Shown here piece by piece: positions 42,265-51,698 of a DNA stretch of 64,000 nt. The stretch is from assembly GCF_000424265.1 (NCBI RefSeq), contig NZ_AUJO01000001.1:310001-374000 (forward strand). The letters are read 5' to 3'. Made by a program: the position numbers and the translations under genes. The notes under the pieces are model-generated. The model saw only the letters and a program-made list of their open reading frames with translations. It had not been told where the DNA came from and did not search any database. Source of the DNA: Butyrivibrio sp. WCD3002. Lineage in GTDB: Bacteria > Bacillota > Clostridia > Lachnospirales > Lachnospiraceae. Every line of letters starts with the position of its first letter. Position 1 is the first letter of the stretch.

Positions 42265-44202
42265 TTGAACATACAAATTCTTAAAGCAGTAGATTTTCTG
42301 ATTTTTTTTCCTTTTGTGATGGCAGTTCTTATGTTCTGTATCAAAAAGGCTTCTCTACTGCGCAACATTGTTGCCGGTCTTGGTGGATTCAGCATCATGA
42401 TCACTGCAATCCTGGTTGGAACTAAGGTACTTGGTACTCAGGGAGTTACTAAGAACACTTTTCTTACTGAGACAGCAGTTTATGACCACATTATCATGGG
42501 TGGTGAGATACTTCTCATGTGTATCGTGGTTTACCTTAGCATAAAATATAAAAAGTATTATGCTATTCTTCTTTCCATGCTTGGTACACTTCCTGTACTT
42601 TGGATGGATCTTACAGGCAGAGCTCTTGAGGGAAGCGCTCATCTTAGAGTAGATTTCCTTTCAGCGGTTATGATCCTGATTGTAGGTATTGTTGGTATTC
42701 TTATCTGCATTTATGCATGTGGCTACATGAAGGATTATCACAATCACCACACAGAAGTAGAAGACAGATCAAATTATTTCCTTGCTCTTTTGTTTGTGTT
42801 CATCGGAGCTATGTTTGGTCTTATTGTGTCTGATAATCTTGGATGGATATACTTCTTCTGGGAAATCACCAGCGTATGCTCATTCCTTCTTATCGGTTAC
42901 ACCAGAACAGAAGAGGCAGTTAATAACAGCTTCCGTGCTTTGTGGATGAACCTTCTTGGTGGATGCGGATTTGCTTTTGGTCTCATGTATTGCAACATGA
43001 CACTTAAGGTTTCAAATCTCAGCGCACTTACACAGCTTGTTCCCAGAGAGAACATGATTGTTATGATTCCTGTTACATTGTTTGCTTTTGCAGCACTTAC
43101 TAAGAGTGCACAGTTCCCGTTCTCAAGGTGGCTTCTTGGAGCGATGGTTGCACCTACTCCCAGTAGTGCGCTGCTTCACTCTGCAACAATGGTTAAGATC
43201 GGTGTTTACATGCTTATCCGTCTTTCACCCATGCTTGCAGGAACATTTACAGGTGTAATGATCACCGTTATCGGTGGATTTACATTCTTTGCAGCATCAC
43301 TTCTTGCTATTACAGTCAGTGACGGTAAGAAAGTACTTGCTTATTCAACAATTTCAAACCTTGGTCTTATCACAGCCTGCGCAGGAACAGGTACAACAGA
43401 GGGTGTATGGGCAGCAACAATGCTCATTCTTTTCCATGCTGTATCAAAGTCACTTCTGTTCCAGACAGTCGGAGATATAGAGAACTGTATGCACAGCCGT
43501 GATGTCGAGGATATGCACGGACTTATCATCAAGCTTCCTAAGCTTGCATTTATTATGATAATCGGTATCTGCGGAATGTTCATGGCTCCCTTTGGTATGC
43601 TTGTATCAAAGTGGGCAGCACTTAAGTCATTCGTAGATTCCAATTCAGTATGGCTTGTTCTTTTCCTTGTATTTGGTTCAGGCTCAACACTTTTCTACTG
43701 GGCAAAATGGCTTGGAAAGATCTGTACTGTAATTCACCAGTCATACGAGCTTGAGGACATCACACCCAGAAGTGAGATGATCTCATTATTCCCGCTTACA
43801 ACAATGATCGTTGTTATGTGTTTTGCATTCCCATGGATGTCAGATCACATGATCCAGCCGATCCTTAACGAGGCATTCCATAAGAATATACCTAATGTAA
43901 TCGGTGGCTCTGATGTTATCATCATGATGATCATGGTTGCCATGATCTTCATAATCCCTATCGGAAGCAGATTCCTTGCTATCGGTAAGAAGAGTAAGAT
44001 GACCATGTCTTATGTTGCCGGTGTTAATGCCGGTGATGATCGTCACTACATCGACTCCTTCGGTAAGGAGAGAGCACTTTACATGTCAAACTGGTATATG
44101 ACAGATTATTTTGGTGAGGACAAGCTCCTTGCTCCCAGTATTGCGATCTCTGCAGTGATAGTTCTCGTAATGCTTATTATCGTGATCGGAGGTACTATCT
44201 GA
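42265..44202 (+). CDS. echA: Ech hydrogenase subunit EchA (NuoL-like)
   Basis: The 645-residue, very hydrophobic protein belongs to the NuoL/MrpA/HyfB antiporter-like family (NYFLALLFVFIGAMFGLIVS, then WEITSVCSFLLIGY, and the segment SAQFPFSRWLLGAM). It is the large membrane subunit that translocates protons or sodium in Ech. It opens the operon echA-F. The start is TTG 42265 behind GGGGTGG. Identification as Ech rather than Hyf/Coo type follows from the six-gene set. Confidence 0.92.
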   Translation: MNIQILKAVDFLIFFPFVMAVLMFCIKKASLLRNIVAGLGGFSIMITAILVGTKVLGTQGVTKNTFLTETAVYDHIIMGGEILLMCIVVYLSIKYKKYYAILLSMLGTLPVLWMDLTGRALEGSAHLRVDFLSAVMILIVGIVGILICIYACGYMKDYHNHHTEVEDRSNYFLALLFVFIGAMFGLIVSDNLGWIYFFWEITSVCSFLLIGYTRTEEAVNNSFRALWMNLLGGCGFAFGLMYCNMTLKVSNLSALTQLVPRENMIVMIPVTLFAFAALTKSAQFPFSRWLLGAMVAPTPSSALLHSATMVKIGVYMLIRLSPMLAGTFTGVMITVIGGFTFFAASLLAITVSDGKKVLAYSTISNLGLITACAGTGTTEGVWAATMLILFHAVSKSLLFQTVGDIENCMHSRDVEDMHGLIIKLPKLAFIMIIGICGMFMAPFGMLVSKWAALKSFVDSNSVWLVLFLVFGSGSTLFYWAKWLGKICTVIHQSYELEDITPRSEMISLFPLTTMIVVMCFAFPWMSDHMIQPILNEAFHKNIPNVIGGSDVIIMMIMVAMIFIIPIGSRFLAIGKKSKMTMSYVAGVNAGDDRHYIDSFGKERALYMSNWYMTDYFGEDKLLAPSIAISAVIVLVMLIIVIGGTI

Positions 44203-45068
44203 TGGTAATGACTATATGTAAGGTAGTTCTTTATATTTTACTTGCGCCTATCCTTGGCGGACTTATGGAAGGAATCGACAGAGTCGTTTCTGCAAGAATG
44301 CAGGGCAGACAGGGCCCGCCGCTTCTTCAGCCCTTCTATGATGTATATAAGCTTTTAGCTAAGCAGACCACTGTTGTTAACAGTATTCAGATTCTGTTTG
44401 TTATAGCTTATACAATATTCACCATCTTTACCGGTGCATTGTTCTTTGGTGGCGGAGATATGCTGCTTGTATTCTTTGCTCTTTCAATGTCCGAAGTTAT
44501 GATGGTACTTGCAGCTTATTCCACTAATGGCCCTTACAGTGCAATGGGTGCAAACCGTGAGCTTCTTCAGATGATGTGCTATGAGCCTATGATTCTTCTT
44601 GTAGCCATTGGTTTTTACGAGGTTCATGGAAGCTTTATGGTAAATGATATGCTTACCGGACAGGCACCTGCAGTGTTTAAGATTCCCGGAATGCTTATCG
44701 GCTTTTTGTTCATTCTTACTATTAAGTTCAGAAAGTCACCTTTTGATATGAGTACTTCACACCATGCTCACCAGGAGATGGTTAAGGGTCTTACATCTGA
44801 TATTTCAGGTTCAAACCTTGGACTCTATGAAATAGCAGAGTGGTACGATCAGGTACTTATGATGGGTATTGTTGCTATGTTCTTCATCTACAACAACCCT
44901 GTAAGCTATGTAATCGCAATTGTCGCTTGTGTGATTTTTTATCTGTTGGAGACGCTTATAGACAATGTATTTCCTCGTGTTAAATACATGGCGATGCTGG
45001 TTTCATCTTGGGTAGTAATCCTTGTAACAGCCGGCACAAACCTGCTTATCCTCAGTGTAATTAACTAA
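44202..45068 (+). CDS. echB: Ech hydrogenase subunit EchB (NuoH-like)
   Basis: The 288-residue membrane protein has about eight helices and NuoH/HycD motifs: EGIDRVVSARMQGRQGPPLL, DVYKLLAKQ and FRKSPFDMSTSHHAHQEMVK. It joins the hydrophilic arm of Ech to the ion-pumping subunit. ATG overlaps the echA stop (TGATGG). Confidence 0.95.
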   Translation: MVMTICKVVLYILLAPILGGLMEGIDRVVSARMQGRQGPPLLQPFYDVYKLLAKQTTVVNSIQILFVIAYTIFTIFTGALFFGGGDMLLVFFALSMSEVMMVLAAYSTNGPYSAMGANRELLQMMCYEPMILLVAIGFYEVHGSFMVNDMLTGQAPAVFKIPGMLIGFLFILTIKFRKSPFDMSTSHHAHQEMVKGLTSDISGSNLGLYEIAEWYDQVLMMGIVAMFFIYNNPVSYVIAIVACVIFYLLETLIDNVFPRVKYMAMLVSSWVVILVTAGTNLLILSVIN

Positions 45069-45090
45069 TATTAATAGATTAGGAGATATT

Positions 45091-45759
45091 ATGAAAATTT
45101 CAAAATCACCCTGGGTATTACATTATGATGGCTCAAGCTGCAACGGCTGTGACATAGAGGTACTTGCAACAATGACTCCTCTTTACGATGTAGAGAGATT
45201 CGGAATTATTAATACAGGTAACCCCAAGCATGCTGACATACTTCTTTTAACAGGTGGTATCAATGCACAGACAGCTCCGGTTGTAAGACAGCTGTATAAT
45301 CAGATGCCTGATCCAAAGGTAGTTATCGCTTGTGGAATATGCTCCTGTGATGGAGGTATCTTCAAGGATTGTTATAATATTCTCGGCGGCTCCGATAAGG
45401 TAGTTCCCGTAGATGTATATGTTCCCGGATGCGCAGTTCGTCCGGAGGCTCTCATCGATGGCGTAGTTAAAGCACTTGCCATTCTTGAGGAAAAGAGAGT
45501 AAAGGTTAAGGAATCCATGAAACAGGGTTACTGTACTGTGGATTACAGCAAGATTGCAGTTCGTATGAAGGCAGAAGACTATGATCCTGCTACACAGTAT
45601 GACGCAGTTCTTACCGAGGAAGCTCTTCGTGAGCAGGCTGAGGAGAAGATAGCTGCTACTGCTAAGCCTGCACCGAAGCCGGCAGCACCTGCAGCAGCAC
45701 CTGCTGCAAAGCCCGCTGCACCTGCAGAGCCCAAAAAGGATGAAGGAGGGAACGCCTGA
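45091..45759 (+). CDS. echC: Ech hydrogenase small subunit EchC (NuoB-like)
   Basis: EchC is the [NiFe] hydrogenase small subunit holding the proximal [4Fe-4S] cluster. Cys17 and Cys20 (GSSCNGCDIE), the Cys in CGICSCDGG and the Cys in VPGCAVRPEAL supply the ligands. The body is close to NuoB. The C terminus has an unusual Ala/Pro/Lys-rich tail of about 35 residues. The stop overlaps the echD ATG. Confidence 0.95.
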   Translation: MKISKSPWVLHYDGSSCNGCDIEVLATMTPLYDVERFGIINTGNPKHADILLLTGGINAQTAPVVRQLYNQMPDPKVVIACGICSCDGGIFKDCYNILGGSDKVVPVDVYVPGCAVRPEALIDGVVKALAILEEKRVKVKESMKQGYCTVDYSKIAVRMKAEDYDPATQYDAVLTEEALREQAEEKIAATAKPAPKPAAPAAAPAAKPAAPAEPKKDEGGNA

Positions 45760-46091
45760 TGAATGCAGAGTTTAAGATTGTTAAGGCAGAAGAGATCATC
45801 GATGAGGCGCAGAGACTTAAGCACGACGGATATCATCTGATGCAGCAGTGCTCAACCAGAACTCCTGATGGATATGAACTGGTTTATACATTTGGTAAAG
45901 CACTTGAAGTTCAGCAGGTTAAGATAATTCTTGCTGAGGATCAGAGTATTAACAGTATCAGCAGTGTTTTCCCTTGTGCATTTTTGTACGAGAATGAGAT
46001 CCACGATCTGTTTGGTGTGGATATTCAGATGATTAGCCTTGATTATAAAGGTAGCTTCTACCGTGTTGCTATAGAAACACCTTTTAAGTAG
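45759..46091 (+). CDS. echD: Ech hydrogenase subunit EchD (NuoC-like)
   Basis: The 110-residue protein is a minimal NuoC/30-kDa-like subunit (SISSVFPCAFLYENEIHDLF, then GVDIQM). It supports the large subunit on the hydrophilic arm. It overlaps echC. Its TAG stop lies in the second copy of the two-hairpin repeat. It is shorter than many NuoC proteins, as usual for EchD. Confidence 0.9.
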   Translation: MNAEFKIVKAEEIIDEAQRLKHDGYHLMQQCSTRTPDGYELVYTFGKALEVQQVKIILAEDQSINSISSVFPCAFLYENEIHDLFGVDIQMISLDYKGSFYRVAIETPFK

Positions 46092-46164
46092 CTGTGAGAA
46101 CCTGACGAGGTTTTTACGAGTCTGGTTCGAACGTGTTACTTCGAGCAACGCGAGGAGTAACTTC
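46084..46164 (+). repeat. Repeated two-hairpin element, copy 2 (after echD)
   Basis: Same 81-nt layout as at 28067-28147, again starting at the upstream stop codon. Hairpin A: GAACC-T-GAC (46098-46106) with GTC-T-GGTTC (46120-46128). Hairpin B: GTTACTTC (46135-46142) with GGAGTAAC (46154-46161). Hairpin B uses other bases than in copy 1 yet pairs. Confidence 0.85.
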
Positions 46165-46200
46165 ATTATGAAAATATTTCAGTGAGAGTAAGGAGAATAT

Positions 46201-47280
46201 ATGTCAACTAGAAGTGTAATTCCTTTTGGACCTCAGCATCCCGTATTACCTGAGCCCATTCATCTGGATCTGGTACTTGAGGATGAGAAGGTTGTACAGG
46301 CTATTCCTGAGATTGGTTTCATCCATCGTGGACTTGAGAAGCTTGTAGATAAAAAAGATTTCCAGGAAATGGTATATGTAGCAGAGCGTATCTGTGGTAT
46401 CTGTTCACTTGGACATGGCCTTGGATACTGTGATGCTGTTGAGCATATTATGGACTTAGAGGTTCCTGACAGAGCAAAATACCTGAGAACTATGCTTTCT
46501 GAGCTTTCAAGAATGCATTCTCACATGCTTTGGCTTGGCCTCCTTGCAGATGCTTTCGGATTCGAGTCTCTTTACATGGAGTGCTGGAGAATCCGTGAAG
46601 AGATTCTTGATATGTTTGAGATTGCTACCGGTGGTCGTGTTATCTTTTCAATTATGAAAATCGGTGGTCTCAGAAGAGATATTCCTGATGATATGCTCAA
46701 GGATTTCAGACAGAGACTTGATAGCATTGAAGAGGGCGTTAAGATTGTAAGTAAGCCATTCATCGATGACGTTGCAGTTAAGAATCGTCTTGTAGATGTA
46801 GGTATTCTTACACCTGAGAAGGCAGATCTTCTTGGCACAGCAGGTCCTTTCCTTCGTGCCAGCGGAATCGCAAGAGATATCCGTTCAACAGGCTATTGTG
46901 CATATGGCGATATCGAATTCGAGCCTATCACCAGCACAGGATGCGATTCTTATGCTCGTACAGAAGTACGTATTAAAGAGATATATCAGGCAATTGATAT
47001 CATGCGTCAGTGTATAGATAAGATGCCTGCAGGTGCTGTAGATGTACCGGTTAAGGGATTCCCGAACGGTGAATACATGGCCAGAATCGAGCAGCCCAGA
47101 GGAGAAGCTCTCTATTATGTAAAGGCAAACGGAACTAAGTTTGTAGATCGTATGAGAGTAAGAACTCCCACATTTGCTAATATTCCGGCTCTGGTAGAAG
47201 TTCTTGCCGGATGTGATCTTGCTGATGTACCGATTTTGGTTCTTACAATTGATCCTTGTATCAGTTGTACTGAGAGATAA
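46201..47280 (+). CDS. echE: Ech hydrogenase large subunit EchE (NuoD-like)
   Basis: EchE carries the [NiFe] centre. The ligands are Cys65 and Cys68 (RICGICSLGHG) and Cys353 and Cys356 (DPCISCTER). The protein ends three residues after the last Cys, so it has no C-terminal peptide for a maturation protease; this is known for Ech and CooH-type enzymes. It has 359 residues. It lies 109 bases after echD, a gap filled mainly by the repeated element. Confidence 0.96.
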   Translation: MSTRSVIPFGPQHPVLPEPIHLDLVLEDEKVVQAIPEIGFIHRGLEKLVDKKDFQEMVYVAERICGICSLGHGLGYCDAVEHIMDLEVPDRAKYLRTMLSELSRMHSHMLWLGLLADAFGFESLYMECWRIREEILDMFEIATGGRVIFSIMKIGGLRRDIPDDMLKDFRQRLDSIEEGVKIVSKPFIDDVAVKNRLVDVGILTPEKADLLGTAGPFLRASGIARDIRSTGYCAYGDIEFEPITSTGCDSYARTEVRIKEIYQAIDIMRQCIDKMPAGAVDVPVKGFPNGEYMARIEQPRGEALYYVKANGTKFVDRMRVRTPTFANIPALVEVLAGCDLADVPILVLTIDPCISCTER

Positions 47281-47298
47281 GAAAGAAGGTAAGAAGAA

Positions 47299-47895
47299 TT
47301 GAGTCTGGTTAATTTTAATAAAACTGTTTTAAAAAATCTGTTCTCCAAGCCTGCGACACGTAAATATCCCTTTGAACCCAAGGTATATCCGGAGCGCACG
47401 CGCGGTCATGTTGTAAATGATATGGATGTATGCGTTCTTTGCGGACTTTGCTCTATTAAATGTCCTACAAGAGCAATTACTGTAGATAAGGCAGCTAAGA
47501 CATGGTCTATCAGACCTATGAGCTGTATCCAGTGCAGAAGCTGTGTTGATAACTGTCCTAAGAAATGTCTTTCAATGGATACTCAGTTTACTGAGCCCGG
47601 TAGCGAGAAAATCACTAAGACATTCCCGCAGTCTGAGAAAGCTATTGCTGCTCAGGAAGCACTTATGAAGGCAGCTAAGGAGCGTGCAGCAGCCGCAGCG
47701 GCAGCAAAAGCCGCAGCAGGCGGAGCAGCACCTGCAGCAGGCGCAGCACCCGCAGCAAATGCGAACGCTGCAAATCCGGCACCTGCAGCTAATGCAAAAC
47801 AGGCAGCACCCGCTGCAGAAGCAAAGGCTGATGCACCTAAGAGTGGAATTGAAGCTATTAAAGCAGCTACACAGGCAGATAAAAAGGACGAATAA
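47299..47895 (+). CDS. echF: Ech hydrogenase ferredoxin subunit EchF
   Basis: EchF is a polyferredoxin that passes electrons from ferredoxin to the [NiFe] site. Two motifs for [4Fe-4S] clusters are visible: CVLCGLCSIKCPTRAI and CIQCRSCVDNCPKKCL. The C-terminal ~80 residues are an Ala/Pro/Asn-rich tail, an extension I do not expect in typical EchF. The start is TTG 47299. hypF follows 3 bases after the stop. Confidence 0.94.
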   Translation: MSLVNFNKTVLKNLFSKPATRKYPFEPKVYPERTRGHVVNDMDVCVLCGLCSIKCPTRAITVDKAAKTWSIRPMSCIQCRSCVDNCPKKCLSMDTQFTEPGSEKITKTFPQSEKAIAAQEALMKAAKERAAAAAAAKAAAGGAAPAAGAAPAANANAANPAPAANAKQAAPAAEAKADAPKSGIEAIKAATQADKKDE

Positions 47896-47898
47896 TTT

Positions 47899-50358
47899 AT
47901 GAAAGCACTTATCCGTGTCACAGGTGCTGTCCAGGGCGTTGGATACAGACCATTTGTGGCGGAGCTTGCAAGTAAATATGCACTAAGCGGAGAAGTGAAG
48001 AACTGTGGTGGAATAGTAGAAATAATTGCCGAAGGACCCGAAGATACCGTAAAGAGCTTTGCAAAAGAGCTTGAGGTATCTTACCCCTTTGGGAGTATTG
48101 TTATAAATGTTTCACTAGAGACAATGAATGAATGTGAACCGGAGGGGCATAAAAGCTTTTCCGGTTTTCGTATTGTTCAAAGCACCAGGTTTGACCAAGA
48201 AGGATCACTTCCTGTTTTTCCTCCTGATATAGGTATTTGTGATGATTGCCTTTCTGAGATGCTGAATTCCGATGACAGAAGATACAGATATCCTCTTATC
48301 AGCTGTGTTTCCTGCGGCCCGAGATACAGTATTCTGAAGAATCTCCCATATGACAGAGAAAACATCACTATGGATATTTATGATATGTGCCCTGAATGCA
48401 GTGCAGAATATCTAAAGGGAAGAAGGCGTCATGCCCAGACCATAAGTTGTCATAGCTGCGGCCCTCAGATGATTTTTAAGACCACTTCAATAGATTTTGG
48501 TTTTATGAACCCGAAAAATGGTAGTTCTGATCATGTGAAAGATATAAAAATCAGTTCAAAGGAAGATGCTGTTCGGGATGCTATAAAGATTCTTAGAGAC
48601 GGCGGTATTATAGGACTTAAGGGCATATCCGGATATCAACTTGTGGCGCTTCCTTACAATGAGTCTGTTGTACAGAGGCTTCGTGATATAAAGGGAAGAG
48701 AAAAAAAGCCCTTTGCTATAATGTTTGAGAATATCTATTCAATAACTGATTATTGTTGTGTAAATGAAGAGGAAGAAAAGCTTCTAAATCAGTCATCACG
48801 GCCTATAGTTCTTTTGGATAAGGTACCAGTAAAATGCTTTGCCTCGAACGTTTGTGGAATATCAAATCAGATAGGTGCATTTTTACCTTCAAGCGGTATA
48901 CATGTGCTTCTTACAAAGGAGCTTGGCCCTTTGATAGTCACAAGCGGAAATTTGTCAGGACATCCTATGATTGTTTCTGATGAGGAATTTGAAGACAGTT
49001 TTGCGGATAAGATAGATGGAATTCTTTATTATAAGAGAGATATTTTAAGACCTTTGGATGATTCTGTATTGCAGATAGTTAAGACAGGAGATGATTATGT
49101 AAACAGATTTGTTCGAAGATCAAGAGGCTATGTTCCTTTGCCGATTTTTCTGAATAGATCGCTGAAAGAAAAGGTATTATATATTGCATTTGGCGCTGAT
49201 CTAAAGAACACATTCTCAATCGGATATGGAGATAAGATTATATCAAGCCAGTACTTTGGTGATATGGACGAACTTGGAATTCAGAAGGTTGCTGAAAAGG
49301 AACTGAAAGAAATGCTAACTATTTTCGGTACTGAGAGACTTGATATCTCAAAGACAGTAGTTTTATGTGATATGCATCCGGGATATGTTTCAACGACCAG
49401 GGCTAAAGATTTCTATGAGAGTCTGGAAGGCACTAAAGAACTGCTTCAGCTTCAGCATCATCACGCACATATCGGTTCAGTTATGGCAGAAAATGATCTT
49501 AAGGAATGTATCGGAATCGCTTTTGATGGAACCGGATTTGGAACAGACAATACTATCTGGGGAAGTGAAATCCTGTTATGTGAAGACGGCAAATTCCAAA
49601 GAATGGATCATTTACGCCCAGTGCCCATCGTAGGTCAGGATGAAGCTATGAAAAATGCGGGCATTTTGGCGACCTGCTTTATGATTGATTCCGGTCTGGA
49701 TCCGGAAGAGGTTCTGGGCAATCAGTTAGCGGTTTCAGTTACGAATGCCAATAGTAATTTGGCTGAAGATTACACTAAAGCTGCGCTACTTACAGCGGAT
49801 GATTTGAATCTGATAAAGGCAGCACTTTCAAATAATATAAATACTTACATGAATTCCGGAATGGGAAGACTTTTTGATGCCGTATCCTTTATACTTGGCT
49901 TTGGACAGTATAATTCCTATGAAGGAGAATGTGCCATTGCCCTGCAGAATGCAGCTGAAGAATACATTAAAGAATGTGATGCCTTGGGAAAAGAAAAGAC
50001 CGGAGAATTTCTTAATTTAACATGTATTGAGAATCAGTGGGATACAAGGGAGCTCATAAAAGATATAACTGAAAGAGCGAAGGTTCAGGACAAACGAGAG
50101 CTTTCCTATGCTTTTCACATGACAATAGCAAAGGCTGCACTTGACAGCTGTATTAAAATCAGAGATAAAAAAGGAATAACAAATGTATGCCTTTCCGGAG
50201 GAGTTTTCGCTAACAGGCTTTTAGTCACAAAGCTTTATGAGCTCTTAACGGAAAATGGATTTATGGTATACTTAAACAGATTTTTACCGACAAATGATGG
50301 CGGTATAAGTGTGGGTCAGATATACCTGCAGGATTTACGAGATTTAGAAGAGGTATAA
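47899..50358 (+). CDS. hypF: Hydrogenase maturation carbamoyltransferase HypF
   Basis: HypF makes the thiocarbamate on HypE that becomes the cyanide ligands of the [NiFe] centre. Domains: acylphosphatase (GAVQGVGYRPFV), two zinc-finger-like motifs (CDDCLSEM/CVSCGPRYS and CPECSAEY/CHSCGPQM), a YrdC-like domain (about 210-390) and a Kae1-like carbamoyl transferase domain with QHHHAHIGSVMAEN. The 819 residues are slightly longer than the E. coli enzyme (750). Its place directly after echF shows co-expression with Ech. Confidence 0.96.
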   Translation: MKALIRVTGAVQGVGYRPFVAELASKYALSGEVKNCGGIVEIIAEGPEDTVKSFAKELEVSYPFGSIVINVSLETMNECEPEGHKSFSGFRIVQSTRFDQEGSLPVFPPDIGICDDCLSEMLNSDDRRYRYPLISCVSCGPRYSILKNLPYDRENITMDIYDMCPECSAEYLKGRRRHAQTISCHSCGPQMIFKTTSIDFGFMNPKNGSSDHVKDIKISSKEDAVRDAIKILRDGGIIGLKGISGYQLVALPYNESVVQRLRDIKGREKKPFAIMFENIYSITDYCCVNEEEEKLLNQSSRPIVLLDKVPVKCFASNVCGISNQIGAFLPSSGIHVLLTKELGPLIVTSGNLSGHPMIVSDEEFEDSFADKIDGILYYKRDILRPLDDSVLQIVKTGDDYVNRFVRRSRGYVPLPIFLNRSLKEKVLYIAFGADLKNTFSIGYGDKIISSQYFGDMDELGIQKVAEKELKEMLTIFGTERLDISKTVVLCDMHPGYVSTTRAKDFYESLEGTKELLQLQHHHAHIGSVMAENDLKECIGIAFDGTGFGTDNTIWGSEILLCEDGKFQRMDHLRPVPIVGQDEAMKNAGILATCFMIDSGLDPEEVLGNQLAVSVTNANSNLAEDYTKAALLTADDLNLIKAALSNNINTYMNSGMGRLFDAVSFILGFGQYNSYEGECAIALQNAAEEYIKECDALGKEKTGEFLNLTCIENQWDTRELIKDITERAKVQDKRELSYAFHMTIAKAALDSCIKIRDKKGITNVCLSGGVFANRLLVTKLYELLTENGFMVYLNRFLPTNDGGISVGQIYLQDLRDLEEV

Positions 50359-50360
50359 AT

Positions 50361-50579
50361 ATGTGCGTTGCATTACCCGGAAGGGTTGTTGAACTTAACG
50401 GAACAAAGGCTACAGTGGATTTTTCAGGAAATACAGTAGAAGCTGAGGCTGGTCTTGTTAAGGTTAAGATTGGTGACAGAGTGCTTGTTCATGCAGGATG
50501 CATAATTCAGACCATGGATGATGCTGAGGCGGATGAGCTTGAAGATCTATTCCGTGAAATCGAGGATATTCAGATTTAA
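50361..50579 (+). CDS. hypC: Hydrogenase maturation chaperone HypC
   Basis: The 72-residue protein begins MCVALPGRVVEL with the essential Cys2. HypC carries the Fe(CN)2CO unit with HypD and delivers it to the large subunit. It starts 2 bases after hypF and ends one base before hypD. Confidence 0.97.
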   Translation: MCVALPGRVVELNGTKATVDFSGNTVEAEAGLVKVKIGDRVLVHAGCIIQTMDDAEADELEDLFREIEDIQI

Positions 50580-50580
50580 T

Positions 50581-51630
50581 ATGGACAGATTACAGGAAAT
50601 AAAAGACACACTGAAAAACTATAAGGGCGAAACCATAAGGTTTATGGAAGTCTGCGGTACGCATACAGCAGCGATTTCTGAAAACGGAATTCCGGGTATG
50701 CTCTCTGACAACATAAAGCTGATATCAGGTCCCGGGTGTCCTGTCTGTGTTACGGTTACCGCTGTAATAGACAGACTTACCGAGCTTTCTATGGAGGAAA
50801 ACACTACAGTACTTACCTTTGGTGATCTTATCAGAGTTAAAGGCTCTAAGTATTCCTTAGCTGATGCAAGAGCGCTTGGTGGTAGCGTAGAGATGCTTTA
50901 TTCTCCAATGGATGCCATAAGACTGGCTCTGGAGCACAAGGATAGGAATTATGTTTTTGCTGCTATAGGATTTGAGACCACAACACCTGTCTATGCAATG
51001 GTATTGGAGGAAGCAATAAAAAGAGATGTCCATAATCTTAAGCTTCTGACTTCACTTAAGACCATGCCACAGGTTATAAGATGGGTTTGTAAAAATACGA
51101 ATAACGTTGATGGCTTTATTGCTCCCGGACACGTGGCTGTTGTTACAGGCTCTGATGTATTCAAAGAGCTATCTGAAGAAACGGGAATACCTTTTGTAGT
51201 AACCGGATTTGAAGGACCTCAGCTTCTTGCTGCTATCTATGCGCTTACAGGGATGAAGGATAAAGCCGGAATTAAGAATTTATACAGAAGTGTGGTTACA
51301 GAAAAGGGAAATCTTGAAGCAAAGGAAGCTGTTGATAAGTTCTTTGAGCCCTGTGATGCTTCCTGGCGCGGAATGGGTTTGATTCCCGGATCCGGTATGA
51401 GGCTTAAGAGCGAGTATGCAGCTTATGATGCAGGAAGCTATGGCCTCGACGAAGATCACATGCCGCCCGGTTGCAGCTGTGCAAGGGTTCTTACAGGTGA
51501 GATTGCTCCCAATGAGTGTCCGCTTTTTGGAAAGACCTGCACACCGGAGGATGCTCACGGAGCATGCATGGTATCTACAGAAGGAAGCTGCTATAACTAT
51601 TACATTTCGGGCAGGACATCAAAGAATTGA
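50581..51630 (+). CDS. hypD: Hydrogenase maturation protein HypD
   Basis: HypD is the iron-sulfur scaffold on which the Fe(CN)2CO moiety is built. I use ATG 50581 (MDRLQEIKDTLKNYKGETIR), because the longer reading frame from 50518 runs through hypC. Conserved parts are FMEVCGTHTAA, GPGCPVCVT and a C-terminal Cys set for a [4Fe-4S] cluster (MPPGCSCARV, ECPLFGKTC, HGACMVSTEGSC). 349 residues, typical. Confidence 0.96.
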   Translation: MDRLQEIKDTLKNYKGETIRFMEVCGTHTAAISENGIPGMLSDNIKLISGPGCPVCVTVTAVIDRLTELSMEENTTVLTFGDLIRVKGSKYSLADARALGGSVEMLYSPMDAIRLALEHKDRNYVFAAIGFETTTPVYAMVLEEAIKRDVHNLKLLTSLKTMPQVIRWVCKNTNNVDGFIAPGHVAVVTGSDVFKELSEETGIPFVVTGFEGPQLLAAIYALTGMKDKAGIKNLYRSVVTEKGNLEAKEAVDKFFEPCDASWRGMGLIPGSGMRLKSEYAAYDAGSYGLDEDHMPPGCSCARVLTGEIAPNECPLFGKTCTPEDAHGACMVSTEGSCYNYYISGRTSKN

Positions 51631-51698
51631 TATAAAGTCAGGCTATTATTGAATGATGGCATCAAACAATAATGATGCAAACAGAGGTATTTATTTAA

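Noticed and set aside
50518..50580. Longer hypD start inside hypC
   Set aside because: It would add a segment not found in HypD; ATG 50581 gives the family N terminus and sits directly after the hypC stop.
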